A stretch of DNA of 32,350 nt from Demequina lutea (GTDB taxonomy: Bacteria; Actinomycetota; Actinomycetes; Actinomycetales; Demequinaceae), in contig QKAX01000094.1 of assembly GCA_003246255.1 (NCBI GenBank), forward strand, positions 1 through 32,350, read 5' to 3'. A program made the position numbers and the translations under genes. Below, in pieces: positions 13,935 to 23,000 of this stretch. The first letter of the stretch is position 1, and each line of letters starts with the position of its first letter. The notes beneath the pieces were generated by a model. The model did not search any database and was not told the origin of the DNA. It saw nothing but the letters and a program-made list of their open reading frames with translations.

Positions 13935-16841
13935 GTGACGATCACGGAGAACAACGCGGCAGACATCAAGGGCGAGGTGTCGGCGGCAGTTGCCGACGCG
14001 AACCCCCAGCGCAACGGCATTTACGTCACCAAGCGCGACGGCACGCAGGAGCCGTACAACGCCGACCGCATCAACAAGGCGATCGAGAAGGCCGCCGCGG
14101 GTCTGCCCGACCAGATCTCCATCACCACGCAGGTGGCCTCCGAGCTGGCTATCACGCTGTTCGACGGCATCACCACCGAGCAGCTGGACGAGGCTGCGAT
14201 TGGCGTGGCGGTCCAGAACGTCAAGGACGACCCCAACTTCGACATCGTCGCGGCGCGCCTGCTCCGCAAGGTCATCTACAAGCGCGTGCTGGGCGGCTAC
14301 GACACGGAGCTTGAGCTCGCGCTGCTGCACCAGGCCCGCTTCCCCGGCTACATTCGCGACGCCGTCGAGGAGGGGCTGCTCGACACGCGCCTCGTGGAGC
14401 TGTTTGACCTGGACGCCCTCGCCGCGGCGATCGACCACCGTCGTGACGACCTCATGAAGTACATCGGCACCGTGACCATGCGCAACCGCTACATGATCAC
14501 CGATCGCCATGGCAAGGCGCTCGAGGTGCCCCAGTACTTCTGGATGCGCGTCTCCATGGGCCTGTCGCTCAACGAGAACAACCCCACGCAGGCGGCGCTC
14601 AAGTTCTACGACAAGATCTCGAACCTCGAGTACCTGCCCGCAGGCTCCACGCTGGTGAACGCCGGCACCTCGTACCCCCAGCTCTCCAACTGCTTCGTGA
14701 TGCAGATGGAGGACGACATCGAGCACATCGCCAAGTCGGTGCGCGACGTCATGTGGCTCACCAAGGGCACCGGAGGTATCGGCCTCTCGGTCACCAAGCT
14801 GCGCTCCGAGGGTTCGCCTATCAAGTCGAACAACACCACCTCGACCGGCCCCATCCCGTTCATGCACACCATTGACTCGACGCTGCGCGCCGTGTCGCGA
14901 GGCGGCAAGAAGTTTGGCGCGCTGGCGTTCTACATGGAGAACTGGCACCTGGACTTCCACCAGTTCCTTGACCTGCGCCAGAACTCAGGTGACCCCTACC
15001 GCCGTACCCGCACCGCGAACACGGCCGTGTGGATCTCGGACGAGTTCATGAAGCGCGTGCAGAACGATCAGGACTGGTACCTGTTCGATCCCGCCGAGAC
15101 GCCCGACCTTGTTGAGCTCGTCGGCTCCGCCTTCTCGGCCCGCTACGCCGAGTACATCGCGATGGCCGAGTCCGGCCGCATGCACCGCTTCCAGAAGATG
15201 CGCGCCCGCGAGCAGTACAAGCAGATCCTTGTGACCCTGCAGACCACGTCGCACCCCTGGCTCACGTGGAAGGACACGATCAACAACCGTGCCCTGAACA
15301 CCAACACGGGCACCATCCACCTCAGCAACCTGTGCACCGAGATCTGCCTGCCGCAGGACCGCGAGAACATCGCCGTCTGCAACCTGGCGTCCATCAACCT
15401 GCCCGCGCACTTCATCGACGGCGAGATCGACTGGAAGCGCATGGAGACCTCCACGCGCCTCGCCGTGCGCCAGCTCGACAACCTCGTGGACATCACGCTG
15501 TCGTCAGTGCCCGAGTCCGAGCACGCCAACCGCGAGAACCGCGCGATCGGCCTGGGTGTCATGGGCTTCACCGACATCACCGAGAAGAAGGGCCTCGCGT
15601 ACGACTCCGAGGAGGCGTACGAGCTGATCGACGAGATCGTCGAGTTCGTGTCGTACCACGCGATCGACGAGTCGGCCGATCTTGCCCGAGAGCGCGGCTC
15701 GTACGACAACTTCGAGGGCTCCGGCTGGTCGAAGGGCCTCGTGCCGTTCGACACGATCGCCAAGGTAGAGGAGGACCGCGGCGTCGCGCTCACGGTTGAC
15801 CGCACCATGCGCATGGACTGGGACGTGCTGCGCGAGAAGGTCAAGGGCGGCATCCGCAACGCGACCCTCATGGCCGTGGCGCCCACCGCGTCGATCGGCC
15901 TCGTGGCCGGCACCACGCCCGGCTTCGACCCGCAGTTCTCGCAGATCTTCAGCCGCAACACCTCGTCCGGCAAGTTCCTCGAGGTGAACCGCAACCTGGT
16001 CGAGGACCTGCAGAAGCTGGGCATCTGGGAGGACGTCAAGGACCAGTTGCTGGCCGCGCAGGGCGACCTGTCTAAGGTCGAGGGCGTGCCCGAGCACCTG
16101 GTCGAGGTCTACAAGACCTCGTTCCAGCTGGACCCGCACGCGTTCCTCGAGGTCGCCGCGCGCGCCCAGAAGTGGATCGACCAGGCCATCAGCCGCAACA
16201 TCTACCTTGAGGACCGCGACGTCGACAAGATGATGGACCTCTACGCCTTCGCGTGGGAGAAGGGCGTCAAGACGACGTACTACCTCCACATGAAGCCGCG
16301 TCACACCGCCGAGCAGTCGACTGTGCGCGTGAATAAGACGGAGAACATCAACAAGACTGGCTCGGCCTCGGGCCGCGCCGCGGCGTCCACGTCGGGCCCC
16401 TCGCGCACCGGCTTTGGCGGAGCTCGCAAGGGATTCGGCGGGGCCGTCAAGCCCGCGTCGTCCGCCGCGCCCGTTGCTGAGGCGGCGGCCGACGCTCCGG
16501 TCGAGGCTCCCGCTGTCGCACCGGCTACCGCCCCCGCCCGCAAGGGCTTCGGCGGACTCGCGAAGGCAGCGGCTCCCGTGGCCGCCGTCGCCACGGAGGC
16601 TCCCGAGGCGCTTGCCCCGGCTCCGGCCGACAAGCCCGCGCTTCCCCCCACGTCGCTTCCCGAGGCTCCGGCCCCTGAGGCGCAGGAGGCTGCCGCGCCC
16701 GCGATCGCTCCCATGGGATCCACGGTGTTCGAGGTGCTCGACGCCTCGTTCATCAACGCGAGCGGCGACACTGAGCTGGTGGACGGAGTGGCATGCCCCG
16801 TCGACCCGATGGAGCGCCTCCAGTGCGAGTCCTGCCAGTAG
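13935..16841 (+). CDS. nrdA: Ribonucleoside-diphosphate reductase large subunit, long-tailed
   Basis: This subunit reduces ribonucleotides to deoxyribonucleotides with NrdB. The 968 residues begin with one ATP-cone (about 28-120: YVTKRDGTQEPYNADRINKA), the dATP/ATP activity switch. The catalytic barrel carries the redox Cys pair C253 (SNCFVMQ) and C482 (AVCNLAS), and the thiyl-radical Cys C467 with E469 in NLCTEICLP. A radical-transfer Tyr pair is in TTYYLHMKPR. The core ends near residue 800. A linker of about 125 residues, mostly Ala and Pro with RKGFGG-type repeats near 828-835 and 868-873, leads to the tail. The tail ends CESCQ, with the reductant-shuttling C964 and C967. GTG 13935 has AAGGAG four bases upstream. 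NrdB follows 46 bases on. Pairing with a Phe-type NrdB marks a subclass Ic system. Confidence 0.96.
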   Translation: MTITENNAADIKGEVSAAVADANPQRNGIYVTKRDGTQEPYNADRINKAIEKAAAGLPDQISITTQVASELAITLFDGITTEQLDEAAIGVAVQNVKDDPNFDIVAARLLRKVIYKRVLGGYDTELELALLHQARFPGYIRDAVEEGLLDTRLVELFDLDALAAAIDHRRDDLMKYIGTVTMRNRYMITDRHGKALEVPQYFWMRVSMGLSLNENNPTQAALKFYDKISNLEYLPAGSTLVNAGTSYPQLSNCFVMQMEDDIEHIAKSVRDVMWLTKGTGGIGLSVTKLRSEGSPIKSNNTTSTGPIPFMHTIDSTLRAVSRGGKKFGALAFYMENWHLDFHQFLDLRQNSGDPYRRTRTANTAVWISDEFMKRVQNDQDWYLFDPAETPDLVELVGSAFSARYAEYIAMAESGRMHRFQKMRAREQYKQILVTLQTTSHPWLTWKDTINNRALNTNTGTIHLSNLCTEICLPQDRENIAVCNLASINLPAHFIDGEIDWKRMETSTRLAVRQLDNLVDITLSSVPESEHANRENRAIGLGVMGFTDITEKKGLAYDSEEAYELIDEIVEFVSYHAIDESADLARERGSYDNFEGSGWSKGLVPFDTIAKVEEDRGVALTVDRTMRMDWDVLREKVKGGIRNATLMAVAPTASIGLVAGTTPGFDPQFSQIFSRNTSSGKFLEVNRNLVEDLQKLGIWEDVKDQLLAAQGDLSKVEGVPEHLVEVYKTSFQLDPHAFLEVAARAQKWIDQAISRNIYLEDRDVDKMMDLYAFAWEKGVKTTYYLHMKPRHTAEQSTVRVNKTENINKTGSASGRAAASTSGPSRTGFGGARKGFGGAVKPASSAAPVAEAAADAPVEAPAVAPATAPARKGFGGLAKAAAPVAAVATEAPEALAPAPADKPALPPTSLPEAPAPEAQEAAAPAIAPMGSTVFEVLDASFINASGDTELVDGVACPVDPMERLQCESCQ

Positions 16842-16887
16842 GCAGCGCTCACCTCACCCGTAACGATTCGTAAGTAAGGAAGAGACG

Positions 16888-17880
16888 ATGGCCATTCTCG
16901 GCTCCGGCGTCCAGGACGGACTCCTGCTCAAGCCAGTGACCTACCAGTGGGCGATGGACCTGTACGACCAGGCCGTGGCAAACACGTGGTTCCCCAACGA
17001 GATTCAGCTGGGCGAAGACCTCGCTGACTTCAAGAAGATGACGGATGACGAGAAGCACGCGCTGCTTCACCTCATCTCGTACTTCAACCCCAACGAGCTG
17101 CTCGTCAACAAGGCGCTCGCGTTTGGCGTGTACCCCTACATCAACGCTCCCGAGGCACACCTGTACCTCGCCAAGCAGATGTGGGAAGAGGCCAACCACA
17201 CGATGACGTTCGAGTACATCCTCGAGACGTTCCCCATCGACCGCGAGAAGGCGTACTCGGCGCACGTCGAGGTGCCCTCGATGGCCGCCAAGGAGGCGTT
17301 CGAGACCAAGTTCATCAAGCGGATGACCGAGGACACCCTCGACATCAAGACCACCGAGGGCAAGAAGGACTTCATCCGCAACCTCATCGCCTACAACATC
17401 ATCCTTGAGGGCATCTGGTTCTACTCGGGCTTCATGGTCGCGCTGTCGTTCCGTCAGCGGAACCTGCTGCGCAACTTCGGCTCGCTCATGGACTGGATCA
17501 TCCGCGACGAGTCGCTGCACCTGCAGTTTGGCATCAACCTGATCCTCACAGTGCTCGACGAGAATGAGGACCTTCAGGACCCGGAGTTCGCCGAGGAGAT
17601 CCGCGGCATGATCCTCCAGGCAGTGGAGATGGAAGAGGCCTACAACCGCGACATGTTCCCCCGCGGCATCCTCGGCCTCAACGCCGACTACGTGAACACG
17701 TACGTTAAGTACCTCACTGACCGTCGCCTTGAGGAACTGGGCTTCGAGCCCGAGTTCAACGTGTCGAACCCCGCCAAGTGGATGGCGGCCGCCAATGACA
17801 CCCTGCAGCTCGTGAACTTCTTTGAGCAGCAGAACACCTCCTACGAGGTGAACGCGCAGGCCAGCTCCAAGCGCGACTAG
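16888..17880 (+). CDS. nrdB: Ribonucleotide reductase small subunit, subclass Ic (Mn/Fe) type
   Basis: NrdB generates the oxidant that starts radical chemistry in NrdA. All six metal ligands are visible: E70, E101, H104, E174, E208 and H211. Two positions are diagnostic. The Tyr radical site is Phe108 (EANHTMTFEYIL), and the first carboxylate, usually Asp, is Glu70 (NPNELLVNK). The same combination and ligand spacing (31, 3, 4, 66, 34 and 3 residues) is known from Chlamydia trachomatis R2, which uses a Mn(IV)/Fe(III) centre instead of a tyrosyl radical. The block LEGIWFYSGFMVALSF and PRGILGLNADY also match that group. AAGGAAGAG precedes the ATG. Length (330) is normal. The cofactor is inferred from these residues. 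Confidence 0.96.
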   Translation: MAILGSGVQDGLLLKPVTYQWAMDLYDQAVANTWFPNEIQLGEDLADFKKMTDDEKHALLHLISYFNPNELLVNKALAFGVYPYINAPEAHLYLAKQMWEEANHTMTFEYILETFPIDREKAYSAHVEVPSMAAKEAFETKFIKRMTEDTLDIKTTEGKKDFIRNLIAYNIILEGIWFYSGFMVALSFRQRNLLRNFGSLMDWIIRDESLHLQFGINLILTVLDENEDLQDPEFAEEIRGMILQAVEMEEAYNRDMFPRGILGLNADYVNTYVKYLTDRRLEELGFEPEFNVSNPAKWMAAANDTLQLVNFFEQQNTSYEVNAQASSKRD

Positions 17881-17890
17881 TCTCTAGCGC

Positions 17891-17964
17891 CCGACAGGGG
17901 GCGAGGTTCCGCCGGGAGGGCGGTCAGGCTTGATCCTTCCCAGCGCAACCTCGCCCCCTGTCGG
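17891..17964. terminator. Large inverted repeat after nrdB
   Basis: An 18-bp perfect stem (17891-17908, CCGACAGGGGGCGAGGTT, with 17947-17964) encloses 38 bases. These contain a nested CCGCC/GGCGG hairpin. It starts 11 bases after the nrdB stop and is probably the operon terminator, though the long loop is unusual and no T-run follows. No target-site duplication is evident, so a mobile element is not claimed. Confidence 0.6.
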
Positions 17965-18037
17965 CGTTTCGGCATCGGTCGCGCTCGGAACGGGGGAGGG
18001 AAACGCGGGGCGGGAAGAAGCGCGGAGGTCGAAACGT

Positions 18038-18043
18038 TATGAT
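18038..18043 (+). promoter_or_regulatory. Possible -10 element for the MFS transporter
   Basis: TATGAT is a good -10 hexamer about 100 bases before the transporter start. No matching -35 is seen. Confidence 0.35.
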
Positions 18044-18144
18044 CCAACGGCGGCGCTTGTCGCCGCCTACCTGCCGACGCCGGTACCCACCGTTGTGTGC
18101 CCACGCCGTGCTTCCTACGATCTTTCTGGAGGCGACGCGCGCCC

Positions 18145-19395
18145 ATGACTGCGCCCACTGCTACGACCACCACCGAGGCCATCGTGCACCCCGGAGACCA
18201 GCTCACCAGCGCCGAGCGCCTGCGCTACATCCTGCTGCTCGGATCGCTCGTGGCGCTCGGTCCCTTCACCATCGACCTGTACCTGCCGGCGTTCCCGGCA
18301 GTCGCGCAGGATCTGATGACCACCAATGCGGCCATCCAGCTCACGCTGACGGCCACCACCATCGGGTTTGCGCTGGGCCAACTCATCGTGGGCCCGTTCT
18401 CCGATGCGGTGGGCCGACGCTGGCCACTGCTGGGCGCCACGGTGCTGCACATTGCGGCCAGCATTGGTGTCGCAAGTGCGCCGTCGGTCGAGTGGGTGAT
18501 GGCGGGACGCGTGCTGCAGGGCATCGGCGCCGCAGGTGGCGCAGTGGTCGCGATGGCAGTGGTCCGTGACCTGTTCGGAGGCCAGCGGTTGGTGACGATG
18601 CTGTCGCGCCTTGCGCTCGTCAACGGGCTCGCGCCGGTGATTGCGCCGGTCGTGGGCTCGCAGCTGCTGCGGGTCATCCCATGGCGAGGCGTCTTTGTGG
18701 TGCTTGCCGCCTACGGCCTCATTGTGATGCTGGTGGCCGCCGTCATGCTCGTCGAGAGCCTCCCGGAGCACCGCAGGGGATTCTCCAAGCCTGAGCTCAA
18801 GCGCCGCTATCGCGTGCTGGTGACAGACCCTGCGTTTGTGGGCGTCGCCATCGTGGGGGCGGCGGCATTTACAGCGCTCTACTCGTATCTCTCCGCCTCG
18901 TCGTTTGTGCTTCAGGACACGTACGGCCTGAGCGCGCAGGAGTTCGGCATGGTGTTTGCCCTCAACTCCGTGGGCCTCGTGGCCAGCACTCAGATCTCGG
19001 CGCGCCTGATGCGTCGCATGCCGCCGCGCTACGTCACCGGCATCGGCCTCGCCATCATGACCGCCGGAGGGGTGGCCCTGTGGGTGGTCGATGCGCTGGG
19101 CGGTGGACTGGTCGGCCTGCTGATCGCGCTCTTCTTTGTGGTCTCGCCGGTGGGCATCGTGATGCCCACAGTTCAGGTGATGGCGCTTGTCGACCACCCC
19201 ACGGAGGCGGGCACCGCCGCATCCCTTGTGGGCGCCACCAACATGATCGTCGCGGGAGCGTTGTCCCCGCTGGTGAGCGTCGTGGGCGGCACGGCTGCGG
19301 GCATGGCCGTGGTGATTCTCGGCGCGCTCGTGGTGGGCCAGGCGAGCCTGTGGCTGGTGGTGCGACGACGCGGCTCCTCGCAGGTCATCGCTTAG
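18145..19395 (+). CDS. MFS drug transporter, Bcr/CflA (DHA1) family
   Basis: This 416-residue protein has the hydrophobicity of a 12-helix major facilitator. The first helix carries the Bcr/CflA pattern LGPFTIDLYLPAFPAVAQDL. Motif A reads GPFSDAVGRRWPL after helix 2, and helix 5 carries a Gly/Pro-rich motif C-like stretch (LAPVIAPVVGSQLL). Bcr/CflA proteins export drugs such as bicyclomycin or sulfathiazole by proton antiport. Substrate here is unknown. ATG 18145 gives a normal short N-terminus. GGAGG lies about 12 bases upstream, rather far. A start at 18097 would add a basic leader and is less likely. No local repressor gene was seen. Confidence 0.9.
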   Translation: MTAPTATTTTEAIVHPGDQLTSAERLRYILLLGSLVALGPFTIDLYLPAFPAVAQDLMTTNAAIQLTLTATTIGFALGQLIVGPFSDAVGRRWPLLGATVLHIAASIGVASAPSVEWVMAGRVLQGIGAAGGAVVAMAVVRDLFGGQRLVTMLSRLALVNGLAPVIAPVVGSQLLRVIPWRGVFVVLAAYGLIVMLVAAVMLVESLPEHRRGFSKPELKRRYRVLVTDPAFVGVAIVGAAAFTALYSYLSASSFVLQDTYGLSAQEFGMVFALNSVGLVASTQISARLMRRMPPRYVTGIGLAIMTAGGVALWVVDALGGGLVGLLIALFFVVSPVGIVMPTVQVMALVDHPTEAGTAASLVGATNMIVAGALSPLVSVVGGTAAGMAVVILGALVVGQASLWLVVRRRGSSQVIA

Positions 19396-19409
19396 GGGCC
19401 AGTTCCGGG

Positions 19410-19439
19410 CTGACAGGCGCGCACTGGCGTCGCTAGCGT
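19410..19439 (+). promoter_or_regulatory. Leaderless promoter of the DJ-1/PfpI gene
   Basis: CTGACA (19410-19415) and TAGCGT (19434-19439) are 18 bases apart. The -10 ends 6 bases before the ATG at 19446, so the transcript probably starts at or next to the start codon. This is the best-formed leaderless promoter in the window. Confidence 0.6.
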
Positions 19440-19445
19440 CGTGCC

Positions 19446-20054
19446 ATGACTCGACGCATCGCGATCCTGGTGTTTGACGGCTTTGACCTCATCGACGCGG
19501 GCGGACCCTACGAGGTCTTCCTCACGGCCTCGAGGCTCGCCGAGCGTGACGGCGAAGCCCCGTTGTACGAAGTGGTGCTGGTGAGTCCGGATGGCGAGGA
19601 CGTCTCAGCGTTTGGCGGTATGACCCTCACGAAGTTGACGGCCGCCGGCGACGTGGGGCCCGTGGACACAGTGGTAGTACCCGGCACGATCGACGTGGCT
19701 GCGGCGCTCGCCCAGCCGGGACTCATGCGCGCCGTCGAGGCGCTCGTGGGCGTGGCGCCGGTCGTGACATCGGTGTGCACTGGTGCATTCCTGTTGGCGC
19801 GCGCGGGGGTGTTGGAGGGCCTGCAAGCCACGACTCACTGGGAGGACGTGGACGATCTCGTCGCCACAGGCCAGGTGGGTGATGCACAGCGCGGCGTGCG
19901 CTGGGTTGATGCCGGCGACGTGGTGACGTCGGGCGGCCTCACCTCGGGCATTCACATGGCGCTGCACATGGTGGCACGCGACTGCGGCGAGCCGATGGCG
20001 ATGCGCACAGCTCGGCAGCTCGACCAACCGTGGGACCCCGCCGGCCGCATGTAG
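19446..20054 (+). CDS. DJ-1/PfpI family protein (isonitrile hydratase-like)
   Basis: This 202-residue class I glutamine amidotransferase-like protein has the N-terminal strand IAILVFDGFDLIDAGGPYEVF and the nucleophile elbow SVCTGAFLLARAG with Cys111. Asp17 and the Cys match the pattern of isonitrile hydratase and of the N-terminal domain of GlxA/FtrA regulators. The C-terminal helix-turn-helix of those regulators is absent, so it is not a transcription factor. The Gly-Leu rich TSGGLTSGIHMALHMV is also family-typical. The exact reaction is uncertain. Related enzymes hydrate isonitriles or glyoxals. There is no Shine-Dalgarno, and a leaderless promoter lies immediately upstream. Confidence 0.85.
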   Translation: MTRRIAILVFDGFDLIDAGGPYEVFLTASRLAERDGEAPLYEVVLVSPDGEDVSAFGGMTLTKLTAAGDVGPVDTVVVPGTIDVAAALAQPGLMRAVEALVGVAPVVTSVCTGAFLLARAGVLEGLQATTHWEDVDDLVATGQVGDAQRGVRWVDAGDVVTSGGLTSGIHMALHMVARDCGEPMAMRTARQLDQPWDPAGRM

Positions 20055-20081
20055 CGAGGAACGCCGGCACGCCGGGCGAGG

Positions 20082-23000
20082 CTACTCGTCGTCGGCGATG
20101 GTGACCGTGAGCGTGCTGAGCAAGAAGTTGTCGCCCGAGGATCTGACGGTGACTGTGTGGACTCCAGCCGGCACCGTTCCTGGGCGGAACAGCTTCACGT
20201 CCACTCCCAGCGCATTGGCGTACAGGCCTCCGGTGGCCGTGGAGTCCGCCGCATTGCCCGAGTCGCCCACAAACGATCGAGTTCCATCCCAGCGCATGGG
20301 CGCGTACGTGTCGCCGTCGACGTCGATCCGGTCGCCGATCAGCGCTCGGTCGCCCTCCCATGCGGTCCAGCCGAGGGTGACCTGGGCGCGCGAGTTCGTG
20401 GAGAACGTGAAGTCGGCCTTGTTGGCGGTGGAGACCCACTCGGAGCCGTCGAAGAGTGCGACGCGCGAGTTGGCGAGCGTGGGATCGGCGTAGACGATGG
20501 TGAGGGCCCAGCCGCCAAAGTAGGTGCTGTTGGGGTCCTTACGTGTCGCCGCGAGCGCCACGTCGGCGACCGACCACTCGCCGGAGCCGAACTCGTCGAC
20601 CAGGTCGGTGACGTCGGCGCGTGCCTGGTAGTACACGCGACCGTCGGGGTCATAGGTCTGCGACACGGAGTCGGCGGTGATGTCGAGGTACTGAGCCTGA
20701 CCCGGCGCGCGCAGCCGTGCGGCGTCCAGTGGGCCGCTGAAGGCGTCGGTGGAGTAGCGGTTGGCCGCCCACTCGAGGCTCGCGTACGTCACGTGCGCGC
20801 CCGCGGGGAGCTGCAGCATCGAGGAGGAGGAGTTGCTGGTGCCGCCTGCCTCGTTGAGCGCCAACATGGTCCACGAGTTGTTGTTCGCGGAGCTGTTGGT
20901 GGTGCTCCCTGCGGAGCTCATGACCGCCACGCACGAGGAGTCGCGCTGGTCGCAACCCATCAGAGTGGCGCCCACGTGCATGGCCGCGAGGTGGCCCTCG
21001 TCGGAGTAGACGACGTCAACGTCCTCCTCGTTCTGCTCCACTCCGGTGAGCACCGAGTAATCGATCGACTGGTCGCCCGACGCCACCTTGAAACTGGTGC
21101 TGGCATCGTGCGCGAGCGCTCCGCCCACGCTTACCGGGAGCTCGAGCCGCGATGCCCCGCCAGCTCCGAGCGTGGTGAGCAAGCAGTCCGCCGTCGCGTT
21201 GCCGTCGGCGTAGGTGCAGGTCCAGTCGCCAGCCGCAAAGGCTCCCGTGGTGGCAAACTCCATATAGGCGGCGAGGCGCTGGGCAGGGAACGCGCTGAGC
21301 GCTGCGGCTCCGCCTGGCGGCGGGCCGAAGGTCAGTCCAGCCGGAAGCGTGATCTGCGCCGTGATGTCATCAGCCGCGCCGTCTCCCGTGTTGGAGAGCG
21401 ACATGGCGAGGCGCGGGTTGGTGTGGGGAATCTCTAGGTAATCGAGTGGCGCCTTGGCGAGGCTCAGGAGCGCCACCGGCGCAGCGGGCGGTACGTCGCC
21501 GGAGCCTGGGCCATCACCCGTGCCGTCGCCGGAACCGGTGCCTGGATCGGTACCAGTGCCCGTACCGTCGCCGGAACCGGAACCGGAACCGGTGCCGGGG
21601 TCGGTACCAGTGCCAGCTCCCGAGCCGTCGCCGGGACCCGATCCGGTACCTGTGCCGGTGCCGCCGCTAGTTCCCGTGCCTGCACCTGCACCTGCACCTG
21701 TGCCTGTGCCGGTGCCGTCGCCGGTGCCGTCGCCGGTTCCCGTTCCGGTGCTGGTTCCCGTTCCGGAACCGTCGCCGGTTCCCGTTCCGGAGCCGTCGCC
21801 GGTTCCCGTTCCGGTGCTGGTTCCCGTGCCTGCGCCTGTGCCCGACGTGCCGCCGGAGGTGCCGCCGCGCGTCGCTCCAGGGTGGGAGTCTGTGGAGGGC
21901 GGCGCGTCGGTGGTGCCGTCGCCGGGGTCGGTGGCGGCATCCGACGGTGTCGTCGTCGACTCAGAAGCGACGCCCCCATCGCGGGCCGCAGATCCCGAGC
22001 CATCTCCCGCAGCGTCGTCGTGCGGGACGGGTCCGGTCTGAGCCTGCGGCGGCAAGCCGGGGTCGCCCGTGGGGTCGCCGCTGATCGCTCCAAAGAATCC
22101 CGCGCCGGCAATGGCGACGGACGCGACGCCCACCACCGCTGCGGCTGGCAGTAGCAGAGCGCCCGCGCCGGCAAGAAGGCCGCCGATGCCAGCACCCGCG
22201 CCCACTGATGCGCCGGCAGCGACGCCCGCACCGGTTGCCGCCCCCGCGCCTACAGCCGTCCCAGCGCCCGCAGCCGCGCCAATCGCACTCGTTGCGGCTC
22301 CGCCAGCTCCTGCCGTGCTGCCCGCAGCGCCCGCTCCCGCCGCGCCCACGGCTGCGGGTGCGGGAGCCCCGCCGGAGGTGAGCATGGCCGCGACTCCGGC
22401 GCCCACAATGGCCGCTGCTCCTCCGGCACCTGCGGCGACGCCCCCGGTGCCAGCGCCAGCAATACCTGCGCCGGTGCCCGCTCCTGCGCCAGCACCGCCT
22501 GCCGCAGCGGCGCCGGTTCCAAACGCGCCGCCGATCGGGAGGCCGCCCTGCAACGCGCCAAGGCCCGCGGCTCCGAGGATGAGGGGCGCGATCACCGCGC
22601 GCATGCCGCGGTTCACGTCTTCAAGCTCAGCGATCAGGGCTGCGCACTTGGGGCACAGTTGCACGTGGTTGTCGACGCGTGCCGCCTCGCGCTTGCTCAG
22701 CCCGCCGCGCACAAAGGCACCCAACTGCGTGTTGACCTCGATGCAGTCAACATCGTCGGCGCCGGCGAGGTGCTGCTGAAGGTATGCCTGGCGCAGAGCC
22801 TCGCGGGCGCGATACGACAGCGCCGCGACGCCGTTCGCTGTGAGGCCAAGCAGAGGCGCGATCTCCTTGGGGCTCTTCTTTTCCACCTCGGTGTACCAGA
22901 GCACCGCCTGCCAGCGTTCGGGGAGCGACTTGAAGGCATCGGCGACGAGGCTCTGCTCAAAGCCGGCCATGGCGGGCTCGTCGGAGGCGGCCTCGTAGCC

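Noticed and set aside
13794-14960. Long minus-strand open frame opposite nrdA
   Set aside because: A shadow of nrdA that also runs across its leader and has no recognisable domain.
20055-20081. Terminator between the DJ-1 gene and the sigma-fusion gene
   Set aside because: Only a short GC-rich stem with a bulge is possible in 27 bases. Not strong enough to annotate.
20157-21437. Plus-strand open frame opposite the ectodomain of the sigma fusion
   Set aside because: Basic, low-complexity translation with no motif. The minus-strand reading gives coherent strands and Cys pairs.
21490-21860. CRISPR array
   Set aside because: Repeats are short, irregular and in frame with a Gly/Thr-rich protein. 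There are no unique spacers.
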